64,000 bases of DNA from VRUE01 sp963725085 (GCA_963725085.1 CAVRXM010000001.1:372001-436000), one strand, 5' to 3'; numbered from the stretch's first letter, positions 45,517-56,227 are shown. Numbers and translations: made by a program. The notes: a model not told the origin generated them from the letters alone.

Positions 45517-47118
45517 CTAGAAGAGGGACATCCCGGGCTCGACCGGGACTTCGACCAGCTCCGGCTTCGAGGAGGCGAGGGCGGTCTCCAGCGCCTCCCG
45601 CACCTCGTCGCGGCCGCTCGCCCGGCGGGTGCTGACGCCGTAGCCGGCGGCGACCGCGGCGACGTTCAGCTCGGGCAGGTCGAGGCCGGGCGCCCCGGTC
45701 ACGCCCTCGACGTCGGCGAACCACTTGAGGATCGCGTACTCGGCGTTGTTCATGACCAGGAAGGTGACCGGGGTGTCGTAGGCGACCGCGCTCCAGAACG
45801 CCGTGATCGCGTACTGGGCCGAGCCCTCGCCGAGGACGCAGACGACCGGGCGGTCGGGCTGGGCGAGCTGGACCCCGACCGAGGCGGCGAGGCCGAACCC
45901 GAGGCCGCCGCCGGAGCTGAAGTAGTAGCTGCCGGGCTGCGAGAGCCGCAGCTGGTTGCGGAGCGCCAGGGTGCTGGCGGGGGACTCGAGGACGACGATC
46001 CCGTCCTCGGGGAAGACCTCGGCGAGCGCCGAGTGCACGGTCGAGGAGTTGAGCGGGTCGCTCGCCGGCAGCTCCTGCGGGCCCTCGTTCGGCTCCGGCG
46101 CCGGCCGCGAGGACTCGGGCACGGCCTCGAGCAGCGCCGCGAGGCTGAGCCCGACGTCGGCGACGATCGCGTCGCCCATCGGCGCCCGCGCCGCCTCGTC
46201 GGGGTCGCTGGTGATCGCGACCAGCTCCGCGCCCTCGGGCAGCAGCGGCCCGGGGATGTAGGGGTAGTAGGGGAAGACCGAGCTGCCGGCGACGAGGATC
46301 AGGTCGTGGCCCTCGAGGGTCTGGGCGACGGGCCCGATCGCCGGCGGCAGGACGCCGCGGTAGTTGGGGTGGCTCTCCGGGAAGCCGATCCGGCCGCCGC
46401 CGGGGGCCGGGCGTCGCCCAGACCGGCAGCCGCTGGCGCTCGGCGAGGCCGATCGCGGCGTCCCAGCCGCCGCTGGCGTCGATGTCGGGCCCGGCGACCA
46501 GGACCGGGTTCGAGGCTCCGTCGAGGCGCGCGGCGAGCGCGGCGATCGCCTCGGGGTCGGCGACGGCGCGGCCGGTGACGCGGCGGGCGATCGCCTCGCG
46601 GGCGTCGGCGTCGTCGACCTCGGCGCCCCAGTCGTCCATCGGCATCGAGACGAAGACCGGGCCGCGCGGCGGCCAGCGAGGCGAGGTGGATGCCGTGGGC
46701 GAGGGCCAGCGGCACGTCCTCGGCGCGGGCCGGCTCGTAGGCCCACTTGACCAGCGGGTGCGGCATCCGGATCGCGTCGCGGTTGGTCAGGTTCGCCTGG
46801 AGGGTCATCTGGGCGCGGACCTGCTGGCCGGCGGTGATCAGCAGCGGCGAGTGGTTCGCCTGGGCGTTGAAGATCGCCCCCATCGCGTTGCCGACCCCGG
46901 GCGCGGTGTGGAGGTTGGCGACCGTGGTCTGTCCGGAGGCCTGCGCGTAGCCGTCGGCCATCCCGACGACGACCGCCTCCTGGAGGCCGAGCACGTAGCG
47001 GAAGTCCGAGGGGAAGTCGCGCCAGCATCGGCAGCTCGGTCGAGCCCGGGTTGCCGAAGATCGTCGTCATCCCGTGGGCGCGGAAGAGGTCGAAGCTGGC
47101 GCCGAGCACGGTGGGCAT
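45517..47118 (-). CDS. mdlC: Thiamine-diphosphate enzyme, benzoylformate decarboxylase-like, frameshifted
   Basis: The product is about 533 residues. F-G-N-P-G-S-T-E-L-P-M near residue 20 (Ser26 position), G-L-Q-E-A-V-V-V-G-M-A-D-G-Y near 45 (the cofactor-activating Glu), V-A-N-L-H-T-A-P-G near 66 (His70 position) and P-L-V-K-W-A-Y-E-P-A near 110 are all typical of benzoylformate decarboxylase rather than acetolactate synthase. The TPP-binding G-E-G-S-A-Q-Y-A-I-T-A-F-W and N-N-A-E-Y-A-I-L-K-W follow. Frameshifts lie near 47020, 46675 and 46410. It decarboxylates benzoylformate (or another 2-ketoacid) to an aldehyde. The start at 47118 is divergent from the peptidase gene. Confidence 0.85.
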   Translation of the reverse strand: MPTVLGASFDLFRAHGMTTIFGNPGSTELPMLARLPLGLPLRARPPGGGRRRDGRRLRAGLRTDHGRQPPHRARGRQRDGGDLQRPGEPLAAADHRRPAGPRPDDPPGEPDQPRRDPDAAPAGQVGLRAGPRRGRAAGPRPRHPPRLAGRRAARSSSRCRWTTGAPRSTTPTPARRSPAASPAAPSPTPRRSPRSPRASTEPRTRSWSPGPTSTPAAAGTPRSASPSASGCRSGRRPAPGGGRIGFPESHPNYRGVLPPAIGPVAQTLEGHDLILVAGSSVFPYYPYIPGPLLPEGAELVAITSDPDEAARAPMGDAIVADVGLSLAALLEAVPESSRPAPEPNEGPQELPASDPLNSSTVHSALAEVFPEDGIVVLESPASTLALRNQLRLSQPGSYYFSSGGGLGFGLAASVGVQLAQPDRPVVCVLGEGSAQYAITAFWSAVAYDTPVTFLVMNNAEYAILKWFADVEGVTGAPGLDLPELNVAAVAAGYGVSTRRASGRDEVREALETALASSKPELVEVPVEPGMSLF

Positions 47119-47195
47119 GGCGAGACCCTACAGGGAGATTGCGGGACTCAAGCGGGTCCCCGAACCGCCCGATATGCAGGAAGATGGGGCGCTCG

Positions 47196-47912
47196 ATGAC
47201 CGAGAACAATGGCTCGCGCGCCGCTCCCTCGCGAAGAGCCAGATATGGACGCTCGGTCGCCTGCGCGCTCGCGCTCACCCTCATGGTCGTCCCGGCATCT
47301 CTGACGGCATCCGCCGGCGCGGCGCCGATCCCGACCAGGCTGTCCTACGCCACCGGGGAGATCGTCCCGATTCCGGCCTCGGTGCCGCACGAAGAAGGCG
47401 ACATGATCGACCGCCGGATCGTCCCCGACCTGCGCTGGATCGCCCAGCGCTACCCGATCTACATCACCGACGGCTTCTCGGGCAGGCTGCCCGACGGCGA
47501 ACACGTCGGCTGCAGCGGCTGCCATGTCGAGCACTCCGACCACCTCAACGGCCTCGCGGTCGACATCGTCCCGCTCAACGGCGACGGCCGCTGCGACAGC
47601 ACCTGGCGCGGCATCACCCGCCTCGCCCACTGGGCCGAGCCGCGACAGAACCTGCCGCGGCCGCCCTTCCGCTGGGTCGGGTACGACGGCGACGCCGGCC
47701 ACGGCTGCGGCAACCACCTCCACCTCTCCTGGAGCCACGCTCCGGCGCCGCCCTCCGAGCTGGCCGAATGGGTCGAAGTCTTCCCGGCCGGCTTCGAGGG
47801 AGTCGCCCAGCGGCCGAGCCCGCAGCGCGATGCCCATCCCGCCGTGCCCCCGCCGCCGCCGGGCGGGATCTCCACGATCCACTCGGGCGGCCTCTCCCCC
47901 CACGGCGACTGA
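47196..47912 (+). CDS. Secreted M15/LAS-type metallopeptidase-like protein
   Basis: A 238-residue protein. Residues 1-40 are a signal peptide with a basic N-region (R-R-A-R-Y-G-R) and core A-C-A-L-A-L-T-L-M-V-V. The mature part has the zinc-site pattern of LAS (lysostaphin/D-Ala-D-Ala) peptidases: H-S-D-H-L-N-G-L-A-V-D-I-V-P near residue 120 (His and Asp) and C-G-N-H-L-H-L-S-W near 180 (HxH). A peptidoglycan carboxypeptidase or endopeptidase role is inferred. The tail is Pro-rich (P-P-P-P-P-G-G). An in-frame ATG at 47184 would add four residues; AGGAAG lies 12 nt upstream of the chosen start. Confidence 0.72.
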   Translation: MTENNGSRAAPSRRARYGRSVACALALTLMVVPASLTASAGAAPIPTRLSYATGEIVPIPASVPHEEGDMIDRRIVPDLRWIAQRYPIYITDGFSGRLPDGEHVGCSGCHVEHSDHLNGLAVDIVPLNGDGRCDSTWRGITRLAHWAEPRQNLPRPPFRWVGYDGDAGHGCGNHLHLSWSHAPAPPSELAEWVEVFPAGFEGVAQRPSPQRDAHPAVPPPPPGGISTIHSGGLSPHGD

Positions 47913-47946
47913 GCCGGGGCTCCGCTGTTCATAGGATTCGGCGCCG

Positions 47947-48423
47947 ATGCGCCGTCTTGCCATCCTCGCCCTCGGCCTGGCCGGGCTCGCCCCGGCTCTG
48001 GCGGCCTGCGGGACGACCGACGAAGCGACGCCGGTCGCCTGCCTCGAAGGCTCGAAGACCTACGTCGAGGCGCTCGGCGACGCCCCCGAACCGGTCAGGC
48101 TCCCGGGCGGGACCCGAATCAGCGACTGCCTGACCGAGAACCAGGGAGGTGGCTCCCTGGCCACGGTCGGGGCGGCGATGGTGAGGGCGGCGACCCAGCT
48201 CAACTCCGAGGCGCGCGCGAAACCTGGCGGGCCGGCGCCGCTGCAGCTTGGCTTCCTGCTCGGGGCCGTCGAACGCGGAGCCGAGGACACCGCCGGCATC
48301 CACGCCGAGCTGGTCCGGCGGCTTGAAGCGGCGGCCAAGTACAGCCCCGGCGACCGGCCGCTTCCGCGCAAGCTCGAACGCGCCTACGAAGCCGGCTTCG
48401 ACGCCGGCCAGGTCCTCGGCTAG
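47947..48423 (+). CDS. Small lipoprotein of unknown function
   Basis: A 158-residue intact protein. The N-terminal 20 residues form a lipoprotein signal (L-A-I-L-A-L-G-L-A-G-L-A-P-A-L-A-A-C; lipobox L-A-A-C). The mature domain has a Cys pair (V-A-C-L-E-G and S-D-C-L-T-E-N-Q), a helical middle with A-T-V-G-A-A-M-V-R-A-A-T-Q-L-N, and G-A-V-E-R-G-A-E-D-T-A-G-I-H-A-E-L-V-R-R-L-E near 110. No known family recognised. It lies between the peptidase and fumC on the same strand. Confidence 0.7.
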   Translation: MRRLAILALGLAGLAPALAACGTTDEATPVACLEGSKTYVEALGDAPEPVRLPGGTRISDCLTENQGGGSLATVGAAMVRAATQLNSEARAKPGGPAPLQLGFLLGAVERGAEDTAGIHAELVRRLEAAAKYSPGDRPLPRKLERAYEAGFDAGQVLG

Positions 48424-48486
48424 GGCCCTCGGCCGGCGGCCGTTGAATACGCTGCCGTTGTGATGAACTCGATGGAGGCGACGACT

Positions 48487-49800
<1,314 letters not shown>

Positions 49801-49808
49801 CTCGGGCG

Positions 49809-51254
49809 CTAGCCCTGGAGGGTGACGAACCGCTCCTCGGTCAGCTCGATCACCGAGTAGGCCGGGCCCTCGCGCGTGTTGCCCGAGTCCTTGACGCCGC
49901 CGTAGGGCATCTGGTCGGCGCGGAAGGTCGGCACCTCGTTGATCAGGACGCCGCCGAAATCGAGCGTTTCGGCCGCCTCGAGGCCGCGGCCGATGTCGCG
50001 GGTGAAGACCCCGGCCTGAAGGCCGAACTTCGAGTCGTTGGCCATCCGCAGCGCCTCGCCGAAATCGGAGAAGCGGTCGATCGTCGCGACCGGGCCGAAG
50101 ATCTCCTCGCACCAGACCTTGGAGTCGCGCGGCGGAGAGCCGAGCACGGTCGGCGCCAGGCAGCGGCCCTCGTCGACCAGCTCGCCGCCGGCGAGGAGCT
50201 CGGCGCCGCCGGCGACCGCCTCGTCGACCCACTCCTTGACCCGGTCGCGGTCGCCGGGCGAGATCAGCGGGCCGACGTCGGTCTCGGGGTCGAGCGGGTC
50301 GCCGACCCGCAGCTCGCCGACGTTGGCGACGAGGCGCTCGGTGTAGGCATCGGCGACGTCCTCGTGGACGAGGATCCGCTGGATCGAGATGCAGCTCTGG
50401 CCGGCGTGGGAGTAGGCGTGGAGCTTGGTTTTGTCCGCCGCGGTCTCCCAGTCGCCATCGCTGTGGACGATCAGCGGCGCGTTCGAGCCGAGCTCGAGGT
50501 TGACCTTCTTGTGCGGGACCTTGCTGCGGATCCCCCACCCGACCGGGGCCGAGCCGGTGAAGGTCAGGGCCCGGGTCAGCTCGTGCTCGACGATCGCGTT
50601 GCCGACGTCGGAGCCGGGGCCGGGAATCACGCTGAGCCAGCCGTCGGGCAGGCCCGCCTCGAGCAGGATCTCGGCCAGCTTGATCGAGGAGATCGGGGTC
50701 TGGCCGGCCGGCTTGAGGACGACCGCGTTGCCGGCGGCGATCGCCGGCCCGAGCTTGTGGGCGACCAGGTTGAGCGGGAAGTTGAAGGGGCTGATCGCGC
50801 CGACGACGCCGTAGGGGACCCGAAGCATCACGCCGAGCTTGCCGGCGCCGGCGGCCGAGGCGTCCATCGGCACCGTGCCACCGGTCAGCTTGCGCGCCTC
50901 GACCGCGGAGAAGGTCAGGGTCTCGACGCAGCGCTGCGCCTCGACTGTCGCCGTCTTCAGCGGCTTGCCGGCCTCGGCCGCGATCGTCAGCGCCAGGTCC
51001 TCGGTCCGTTCGCCGGCGATCTCGGCGGCGCGATCGAGCATCGCGGCGCGCTCGTGCTGGGGAAAGTCGCCGGCCTCGAAGGCCTCGTGCGCCGCCCTCG
51101 CAGCCCTGTCGACGAGCGCCGCGTCTCCCTGGGCGACCCTGCCGACCGGCGTCTGGTCGTACGGGCTCAGCACCTCGTCCCAATCGCCCGTCGCCGCCCA
51201 CTCGCCCGCGGCGAGGAGTTTGTGGTCGACAACCTGGACCGTCTGCGTCGCCAT
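49809..51254 (-). CDS. Aldehyde dehydrogenase family protein
   Basis: A 481-residue intact NAD(P)-dependent aldehyde dehydrogenase. I-S-P-F-N-F-P-L-N-L-V-A-H-K near residue 145, F-T-G-S-A-P-V-G-W near 230, the catalytic Glu in L-E-L-G-S-N-A-P-L near 255, and the nucleophilic Cys in A-G-Q-S-C-I-S-I-Q-R near 290. E-E-I-F-G-P-V is near 385. The S-I-Q-R after the Cys and M-P-Y-G-G-V-K-D-S-G-N near the end resemble lactaldehyde/non-phosphorylating glyceraldehyde-3-phosphate type enzymes. It could oxidise the aldehyde made by the decarboxylase 3 kb upstream, but there is no direct linkage. Convergent to fumC. Confidence 0.9.
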   Translation of the reverse strand: MATQTVQVVDHKLLAAGEWAATGDWDEVLSPYDQTPVGRVAQGDAALVDRAARAAHEAFEAGDFPQHERAAMLDRAAEIAGERTEDLALTIAAEAGKPLKTATVEAQRCVETLTFSAVEARKLTGGTVPMDASAAGAGKLGVMLRVPYGVVGAISPFNFPLNLVAHKLGPAIAAGNAVVLKPAGQTPISSIKLAEILLEAGLPDGWLSVIPGPGSDVGNAIVEHELTRALTFTGSAPVGWGIRSKVPHKKVNLELGSNAPLIVHSDGDWETAADKTKLHAYSHAGQSCISIQRILVHEDVADAYTERLVANVGELRVGDPLDPETDVGPLISPGDRDRVKEWVDEAVAGGAELLAGGELVDEGRCLAPTVLGSPPRDSKVWCEEIFGPVATIDRFSDFGEALRMANDSKFGLQAGVFTRDIGRGLEAAETLDFGGVLINEVPTFRADQMPYGGVKDSGNTREGPAYSVIELTEERFVTLQG

Positions 51255-51329
51255 TGCTACCTCCTCTGGTTCGTCTCTTTCAGCCTAGAGCAGGCCGCGA
51301 CTCGCCAGGGGCGAATTGGTTGACCGATC

Positions 51330-52495
51330 ATGCGCCGCCGCCTCGCCAATCGTCCTCGCCCTCTGGCTGCTGCTCCTGCCCGCCACCGCCCGGGCCGGCG
51401 TCACCTGGGTCATCAGGGGACACGGCTTCGGGCACGGCGTCGGGATGAGCCAGTACGGCGCCTACGGCTACGCGACCCACGGGTACGGCTACCGGGCGAT
51501 CCTCGCCCACTACTACACCGGGACCACGATCGGAACGATCGGCGGGCCCCGGGTCGTCCGCGTCCTGGTCGGGATCGACCGCGGGCGACGTCGGCTTCAG
51601 CGGCGCAACCGGGGCCTGCGGCCAGGCGCTCGACCCCGGGGCGACCTACGCCGCCCATCTCGTCGGGGGCACCGTGCGGCTGCGCAGCGGCGGCGGGCGA
51701 TCCCTCGCCAACTGCGGACCGCGGCTGCGCGCCGCCGGGCCCGGGACGATCCGGATCGACGGCAGGGCGTATCGCGGCGCGCTCGAGGTCGTCCCGACCA
51801 AGAGCGACCCCGGCTCCCTCAACGCGGTCAACGCCGTCGCGGTCGACCAGTACGTGAAGGGGGTGATCGCAAACGAGTCGCCGCCCTCCTGGCCGATGGC
51901 GGCGCTCGAGGCCCAGGCGGTCGCGGCGCGCTCCTTCGCGCTCGCGACCAGCGTCGACGGCAACGGGTTCGACCTCTACGACGACACCCGCAGCCAGGTC
52001 TACGACGGGATCGAAAGCGAGACCGACCGCAGCAACGCGGCCGCCGCCGCGACCCGCGGGCAGGTCGTCCTCTACAGAGGCGAAATCGCCCAGACCTTCT
52101 TCTCGGCCTGCTCGGGCGGCCACACCGAGAGCGTCCAGAACGTGTTCTTCGGCCCTCCCGATCCCCTACCTGGTCGGCGTCCCCGACCCCTACGACGGCG
52201 CCTGCCCGCTCCACTCCTGGACGCTCAGGTTCTCGGGAGCCGAGATCAGCGCCAGGCTCGGCGGCTACCTCGACGGCCGCCTGAAGCAGGTCATCGTCAC
52301 CAAGCGCGGCAGCTCGCCGCGGATCGTCTGGGCGCGCCTGGTCGGCACCGGCGGCACGACGATGATCCGCGGCGACCAGCTGCAGAGCGCGCTCGGCGCC
52401 TACGACCGCTGGATGACCTTCACCAAGGTCGTCGGCGGCAGGGCCGCGCCGCCCCCGCCGGTCGCGGCAACCCACCCGGCGGCGTCAACCGCTAG
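51330..52495 (+). CDS. SpoIID/LytB-domain secreted protein (frameshifted)
   Basis: The product is about 388 residues. A short basic N-terminus M-R-R-R-L and a hydrophobic core (I-V-L-A-L-W-L-L-L-L-P-A-T-A-R-A) give a signal peptide. The mature part begins G-H-G-F-G-H-G-V-G-M-S-Q-Y-G-A-Y-G-Y, the G-x-G-x-G-H-G-x-G-M-S-Q-x-G motif of SpoIID proteins. Later come K-G-V-I-A-N-E-S-P-P-S-W-P-M-A-A-L-E-A-Q-A-V-A-A and F-F-S-A-C-S-G-G-H-T-E-S, also typical. The motif order appears permuted, with the G-H-G-x-G-M block first. Frameshifts lie near 51350, 51580, 52160 and 52450. It probably cleaves denuded peptidoglycan glycans; function by analogy. Confidence 0.8.
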
Positions 52496-52545
52496 TTCGA
52501 GGGGAACGGCGAGCCGGCGTAGCGAGCGCGATGGTCGCTGCCGCC

Positions 52546-53536
52546 CTATCCGTCCGGGTAGGGCTGGATCGGGATCCCGTGGTCGGTCTCGCGCATCCCG
52601 AGCTCGTAGGCGGCGCCGGCGGCGAGCCTCAGCTCGCGGGCGGGCACGGCGGGGCGTTCGATCGTGAGCTCGAGGTCGGCGACCGAGCAGTTGATCGTGT
52701 TGTGCTCGGGCCCGTCGGGGTCGGCGTAGACCCAGCCGACGAAGTCCTTGCGAGGGGCGGAGACGCGGCCGCGGACGACGACGTCCTTGCCGGGCAGGAC
52801 GAACGCGCACTCACCCGCGGACTCGACGACGGAGGCGGAGCGGACCTTCCCGAGGCCGCCGAGGCGGTGGCGCTCGCCGTCGAGCACGAGCATCCCGGAC
52901 GGCACCCACGGGGTCGTCCGGGAGCCGAGCTTGATCCGAGCGGCGCCGGCGTCGAAGTAGGTCTCCCCGGACCCCTCGAAGCCGGTCCCCTCGAGCCAGA
53001 CCCAGCGCTCGGCGTGCTCGCTGCCCCAGTTGTGGCCGATCATCCCCGGCCACCCGTCGAGCTCGATCGTGTCGCCGTCGATCTCGAGCCGGCCGGTGAA
53101 ACGGGCGTCGGGGAACGGGGCGACGAACTTGGTCCGGGGGACCGGGGCCTCGTAGAGCCAATCGGCCGGCAGGTACTTGCAGGGCTCGGCGTCGCCGCTG
53201 AATGTCAGCTCCCAGCGACGCCTCGAGCGCGTCGGTCGAGATCGCACCGCTGGCCCTGCCCGGGCCGATCTCGGCGCCGGCGACCTTGATCCAGGAGCCG
53301 GCCGGGGTCGAGAGCTCGGCGGCCGGGACCGTCACCTTCGTCGCCCGCGGGCCCTCGGCATCGCGGTCGAAGAGGACGAACCAGATCGAGGCGTTGGGCT
53401 CGGCGCCGGGCCGCTTGTGCACGGTGTGGCGGATCCAGAGCCCCTGTCCCCCGCCGGGCCGGCAGGCCTTGATGTAGAAGCTCTCGTAGTGGCCGCGCTT
53501 CGCCGCCACCTTCGGGAACCTCGCCCCCTGATCCAT
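52546..53536 (-). CDS. CrtC/AttH lipocalin-like protein (carotenoid 1,2-hydratase-like)
   Basis: The product is about 329 residues with one frameshift near 53210. The N-terminal half (Y-E-S-F-Y-I-K-A-C-R-P-G-G-G-Q-G-L-W-I-R) and the second half (G-H-N-W-G-S-E-H-A-E-R-W-V-W-L-E-G and D-G-W-P-G-M-I-G-H-N-W-G) match the two lipocalin-like barrels of the CrtC-like/AttH family. Members include carotenoid 1,2-hydratase, diels-alderases and tocopherol-cyclase-like proteins, so the reaction is not predictable. No carotenoid genes are nearby. It is 9 bp downstream of ychF, apparently in one operon with ychF and PAP2. Confidence 0.75.
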
Positions 53537-53545
53537 GGGGTGACG

Positions 53546-54619
53546 CTACACCTTGATCGTGATCACGTCGCCGTCGGCGACGACGTAATCGCGGCCCTCG
53601 ATCCGGAGCACCCCGCGATCGCGGGCCGGCGCGTAGCCGCCGCACTCGACCAGCTGCTCCCACCCGATCACCTCGGCTTTGACGAACGCGTCCTGGATCT
53701 CGGTGTGGATCGTCCCCGCCGCCTCCCACGCCGTCGCCCCTCGTCCCAGCGGGCGGGCGACCGCTTCCTTCGCCTCGCCGGCGGTGAAGAAGGTGATCAG
53801 GTCGAGGAGGTCGTAGGCGGCGCGCACGAGGCGGGACAGGCCCGACCCCTCGACCCCGTATGACTCGCGCATCTCCTCCGCCTCGGCGGCGTCGAGCTCG
53901 GCCAGCTCGCCCTCGATCCGGGCGCTGACCGCGACGACAGCGGCGCCGAGCCCCTCGGCGTGGCGGGCGACCTCCTCGGGCGGGTCGGCGTCGCCCTCGT
54001 CGACGTTGGCGACGTAGAGGATCGGCTTCGAGGTCAGCGCCTGCAGGTTGATCGCCGCCGATGGGGCTGCCTCGGGCAGCGGGACCGAGCGGGCGGGGCG
54101 GCCGGCTCCGAGCTCGGCGACCACCTTCTCGAGCCACTCCCTTTCGGCGATCGCCTCGGCGTCCCCCGACCTCGCTCCCTTCTCGACCCGTTCGAGCCGG
54201 CGCTCGGCCTGCTCGTAGTCGGCGAGCGTCAGCTCGGTCTCGATCGTCTCGATGTCGGCACTCGGGTCGACCCGCCCGTCGGGATGCGGGACGCCGGTGT
54301 CGGCGTGGCAGCGGACGACGTGGCAGATCGCGTCGGTCTCGCGGATCGAGGCGAGGAACTTGTTGCCGAGGCCCTCGCCCTCCGAGGCGCCCTTGACGAG
54401 GCCGGCGATGTCGTGGAAGGAGATCGTCGCCGGCACCAACTCGGAGCTGCCGACCGTCTCCCCCACCCTCTCCAGGCGCTCGTCCGGCACCTGGGCGATC
54501 GCCACGTTCGGCTCGATCGTCGTGAACGGGTAGTCGCCGGTCTGCGCCCCTCCCTTGGTCAGGGCGTTGAAGAGGGTCGACTTGCCCGCGTTCGGAAGCC
54601 CGACGATCCCGACTTTCAT
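53546..54619 (-). CDS. ychF: Redox-regulated ATPase YchF (Obg-family)
   Basis: A 357-residue intact P-loop protein. G1 is G-L-P-N-A-G-K-S-T, G3 is H-D-I-A-G-L-V-K-G-A-S-E-G-E-G-L-G-N-K-F-L, and the altered G4 motif is in Y-V-A-N-V-D-E (N-x-x-E), consistent with ATP rather than GTP preference. A coiled-coil insert lies at about 130-195 and a TGS domain at the end (D-Y-V-V-A-D-G-D-V-I-T-I-K-V). YchF interacts with ribosomes and the proteasome or stress pathways in other bacteria. The start overlaps the PAP2 stop (ATGA). Confidence 0.93.
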   Translation of the reverse strand: MKVGIVGLPNAGKSTLFNALTKGGAQTGDYPFTTIEPNVAIAQVPDERLERVGETVGSSELVPATISFHDIAGLVKGASEGEGLGNKFLASIRETDAICHVVRCHADTGVPHPDGRVDPSADIETIETELTLADYEQAERRLERVEKGARSGDAEAIAEREWLEKVVAELGAGRPARSVPLPEAAPSAAINLQALTSKPILYVANVDEGDADPPEEVARHAEGLGAAVVAVSARIEGELAELDAAEAEEMRESYGVEGSGLSRLVRAAYDLLDLITFFTAGEAKEAVARPLGRGATAWEAAGTIHTEIQDAFVKAEVIGWEQLVECGGYAPARDRGVLRIEGRDYVVADGDVITIKV

Positions 54620-55211
54620 ACGCAAACCACCGGCTGCTCTGCTCTCGCTCGCGCCAGAAGAAACAGATATGGACTGGCGCTCGCTCCCGCGTCCGCGCCG
54701 GTGGGTGTCGGCTTGGCCTCATAGAGAGGGGGACGAGGAGGCCGAGGGCGACGCCGAGGAGGGCGCCGGCAAGGACGTCGGAGGGGTAGTGCATGCCGAG
54801 GTAGGGGCGGCCGAGAGCGAGGGCGGCGGCGAGGAGGAATGCGAGCGCCGCGACCGGCTCGACGCGGGTCATCGCCGTCGCCACCGCGAACGACGAGGTC
54901 GCGTGGGCCGAGGGGAAGCTGAGCGAGCTCGGCGCCCCGCCCAGCGGCGGCAGGCCCTCGAGGACCGGGCGCGGGCGGCGGACCGCGAGCTTGACGACGT
55001 AGTTGATGCCGATCGCGACCGGGCCGAGCGCGGCGCAGATCAGCCACGCTTCGCGGTTGGCGGAGTCGACGATCGCGAGCACGAGGCCGAGGGCGAACCA
55101 GATCCCGCCGTTGTTCCCGGTCTTTCCCAGGGCGATCGCGAACCGCTCGAGCGCGGGCGCGTGCCCGCGGGTCCGCATCGCCAGCAGAAGTCTTTCGTCG
55201 AAGCTCGCCAT
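54616..55211 (-). CDS. PAP2-superfamily membrane phosphatase (frameshifted near the C-terminus)
   Basis: The product is about 198 residues with four hydrophobic segments. The three phosphatase motifs are present: K-L-A-V-R-R-P-R-P (KxxxxxxRP), P-S-A-H-A-T-S-S (PSGH variant with Ala), and R-P-Y-L-G-M-H-Y-P-S-D-V-L-A-G (SRxxxxxHxxxD-like). It likely dephosphorylates a lipid phosphate such as phosphatidate or undecaprenyl diphosphate. A frameshift near 54725 shifts the last 38 residues (L-Y-E-A-K-P-T-P-T-G-A-D); in that frame the TGA overlaps the ychF ATG, which supports the correction. Confidence 0.82.
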
Positions 55212-55254
55212 CGGTGCGGCAGCATAGGCGGGGCGAGCCTCGATAATCAGCGCG

Positions 55255-56227
55255 ATGCCCTTCGTCCCCGGCTACACCCACACCCCCGGCCACCACTGCG
55301 GCTCGACCGCGCTGCGCAACCTGCTCGCCTTCGACGGCGTCGAGATCAGCGAGGAGATGGCGTTCGGGCTCGGCGCCGGGCCCTGCTTCTACTACGTCAC
55401 CCTCGAGGACGCCTCGCCGACGCGGTGGTTCAACGGCCGCACGGCCCGGCTCGAGGAGAACTTCAGCGAGCTGACCGGGCACCGCGCTCGAGCTGCGGAC
55501 GTTCGAGAACGGCGACGACCAGGCCTGGCATGCGGCGCGCGCGGCGGTCGATGCCGGAACCCCGGCCCTGCTGCTCACCGACCTCTACTACCTCGACCAC
55601 TACGGCAACTCGGCCCACTTCCCGGGCCACGCCGTCGTCCTCGCCGGCTACGACGAGGAGGTCGCGCACCTCTCCGACACCGGGTTCGAGGAGCTGCAGA
55701 CGGACCTCGCTCGCGAGCCTCGACCGGGCGCGGCACAGCGACCACCCCGCCTACCCGCTCGCCGGGCACATGTTCACCACCACCGACGCGATCGACCCCG
55801 CGCGCCTGCGCGAGGCGATCCCGGCCGCGATCGAGCGCGCGGCGAGGGCGATGACCGAGCCCGAGTTCCGCGAGTTCTCCGGCCTCGATGCGGTCCACCG
55901 ACTGGCCGCCGAGGCGGGCTCCTGGCCGGAGGTCGCCGAGGACTGGCAGTGGTGCGCGCGCTTCGGGTACCAGGTGATCGAGCGCCGGGGGACCGGCGGC
56001 GGCTGCTTCCGGCTGATGTACTCGCGGTTCCTCGAGGAGGCCGGGCGCGACGGAGGCGCCCCTGGCGGCCGACGCGGCGGAGCGCTGGACCGAGCTCGCG
56101 TCGGCCTTCCAGGCGGCCAGCGAGGTCGACCGGCCCGGAGCCCGATCTCTGGGCCGAGATCGACGCGAGGGCGCGGGCCGTCAGCGAGGCAGAGGAACGA
56201 CTCTGGACCGCGCTCGCCGCTTCCTGA
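55255..56227 (+). CDS. BtrH-N-terminal-domain / DUF4872-like cysteine-peptidase-fold protein (frameshifted)
   Basis: The product is about 322 residues. The start M-P-F-V-P-G-Y-T-H-T-P-G-H-H-C-G-S-T-A-L-R-N-L-L carries the G-x-H-C-x-S-T motif (catalytic Cys) of the butirosin BtrH-like papain fold. Residues 100-150 have F-P-G-H-A-V-V-L-A-G-Y-D (catalytic His, Asp). The C-terminal half (W-C-A-R-F-G-Y-Q-V-I-E-R-R-G-T-G-G-G and F-R-L-M-Y-S-R-F-L-E-E-A) is DUF4872-like. BtrH transfers acyl groups from carrier proteins in butirosin synthesis; the substrate here is unknown. Frameshifts lie near 55490, 55710, 56060-56100 and 56130. The last 420 bp are repeated at 59626-60034. Confidence 0.75.
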
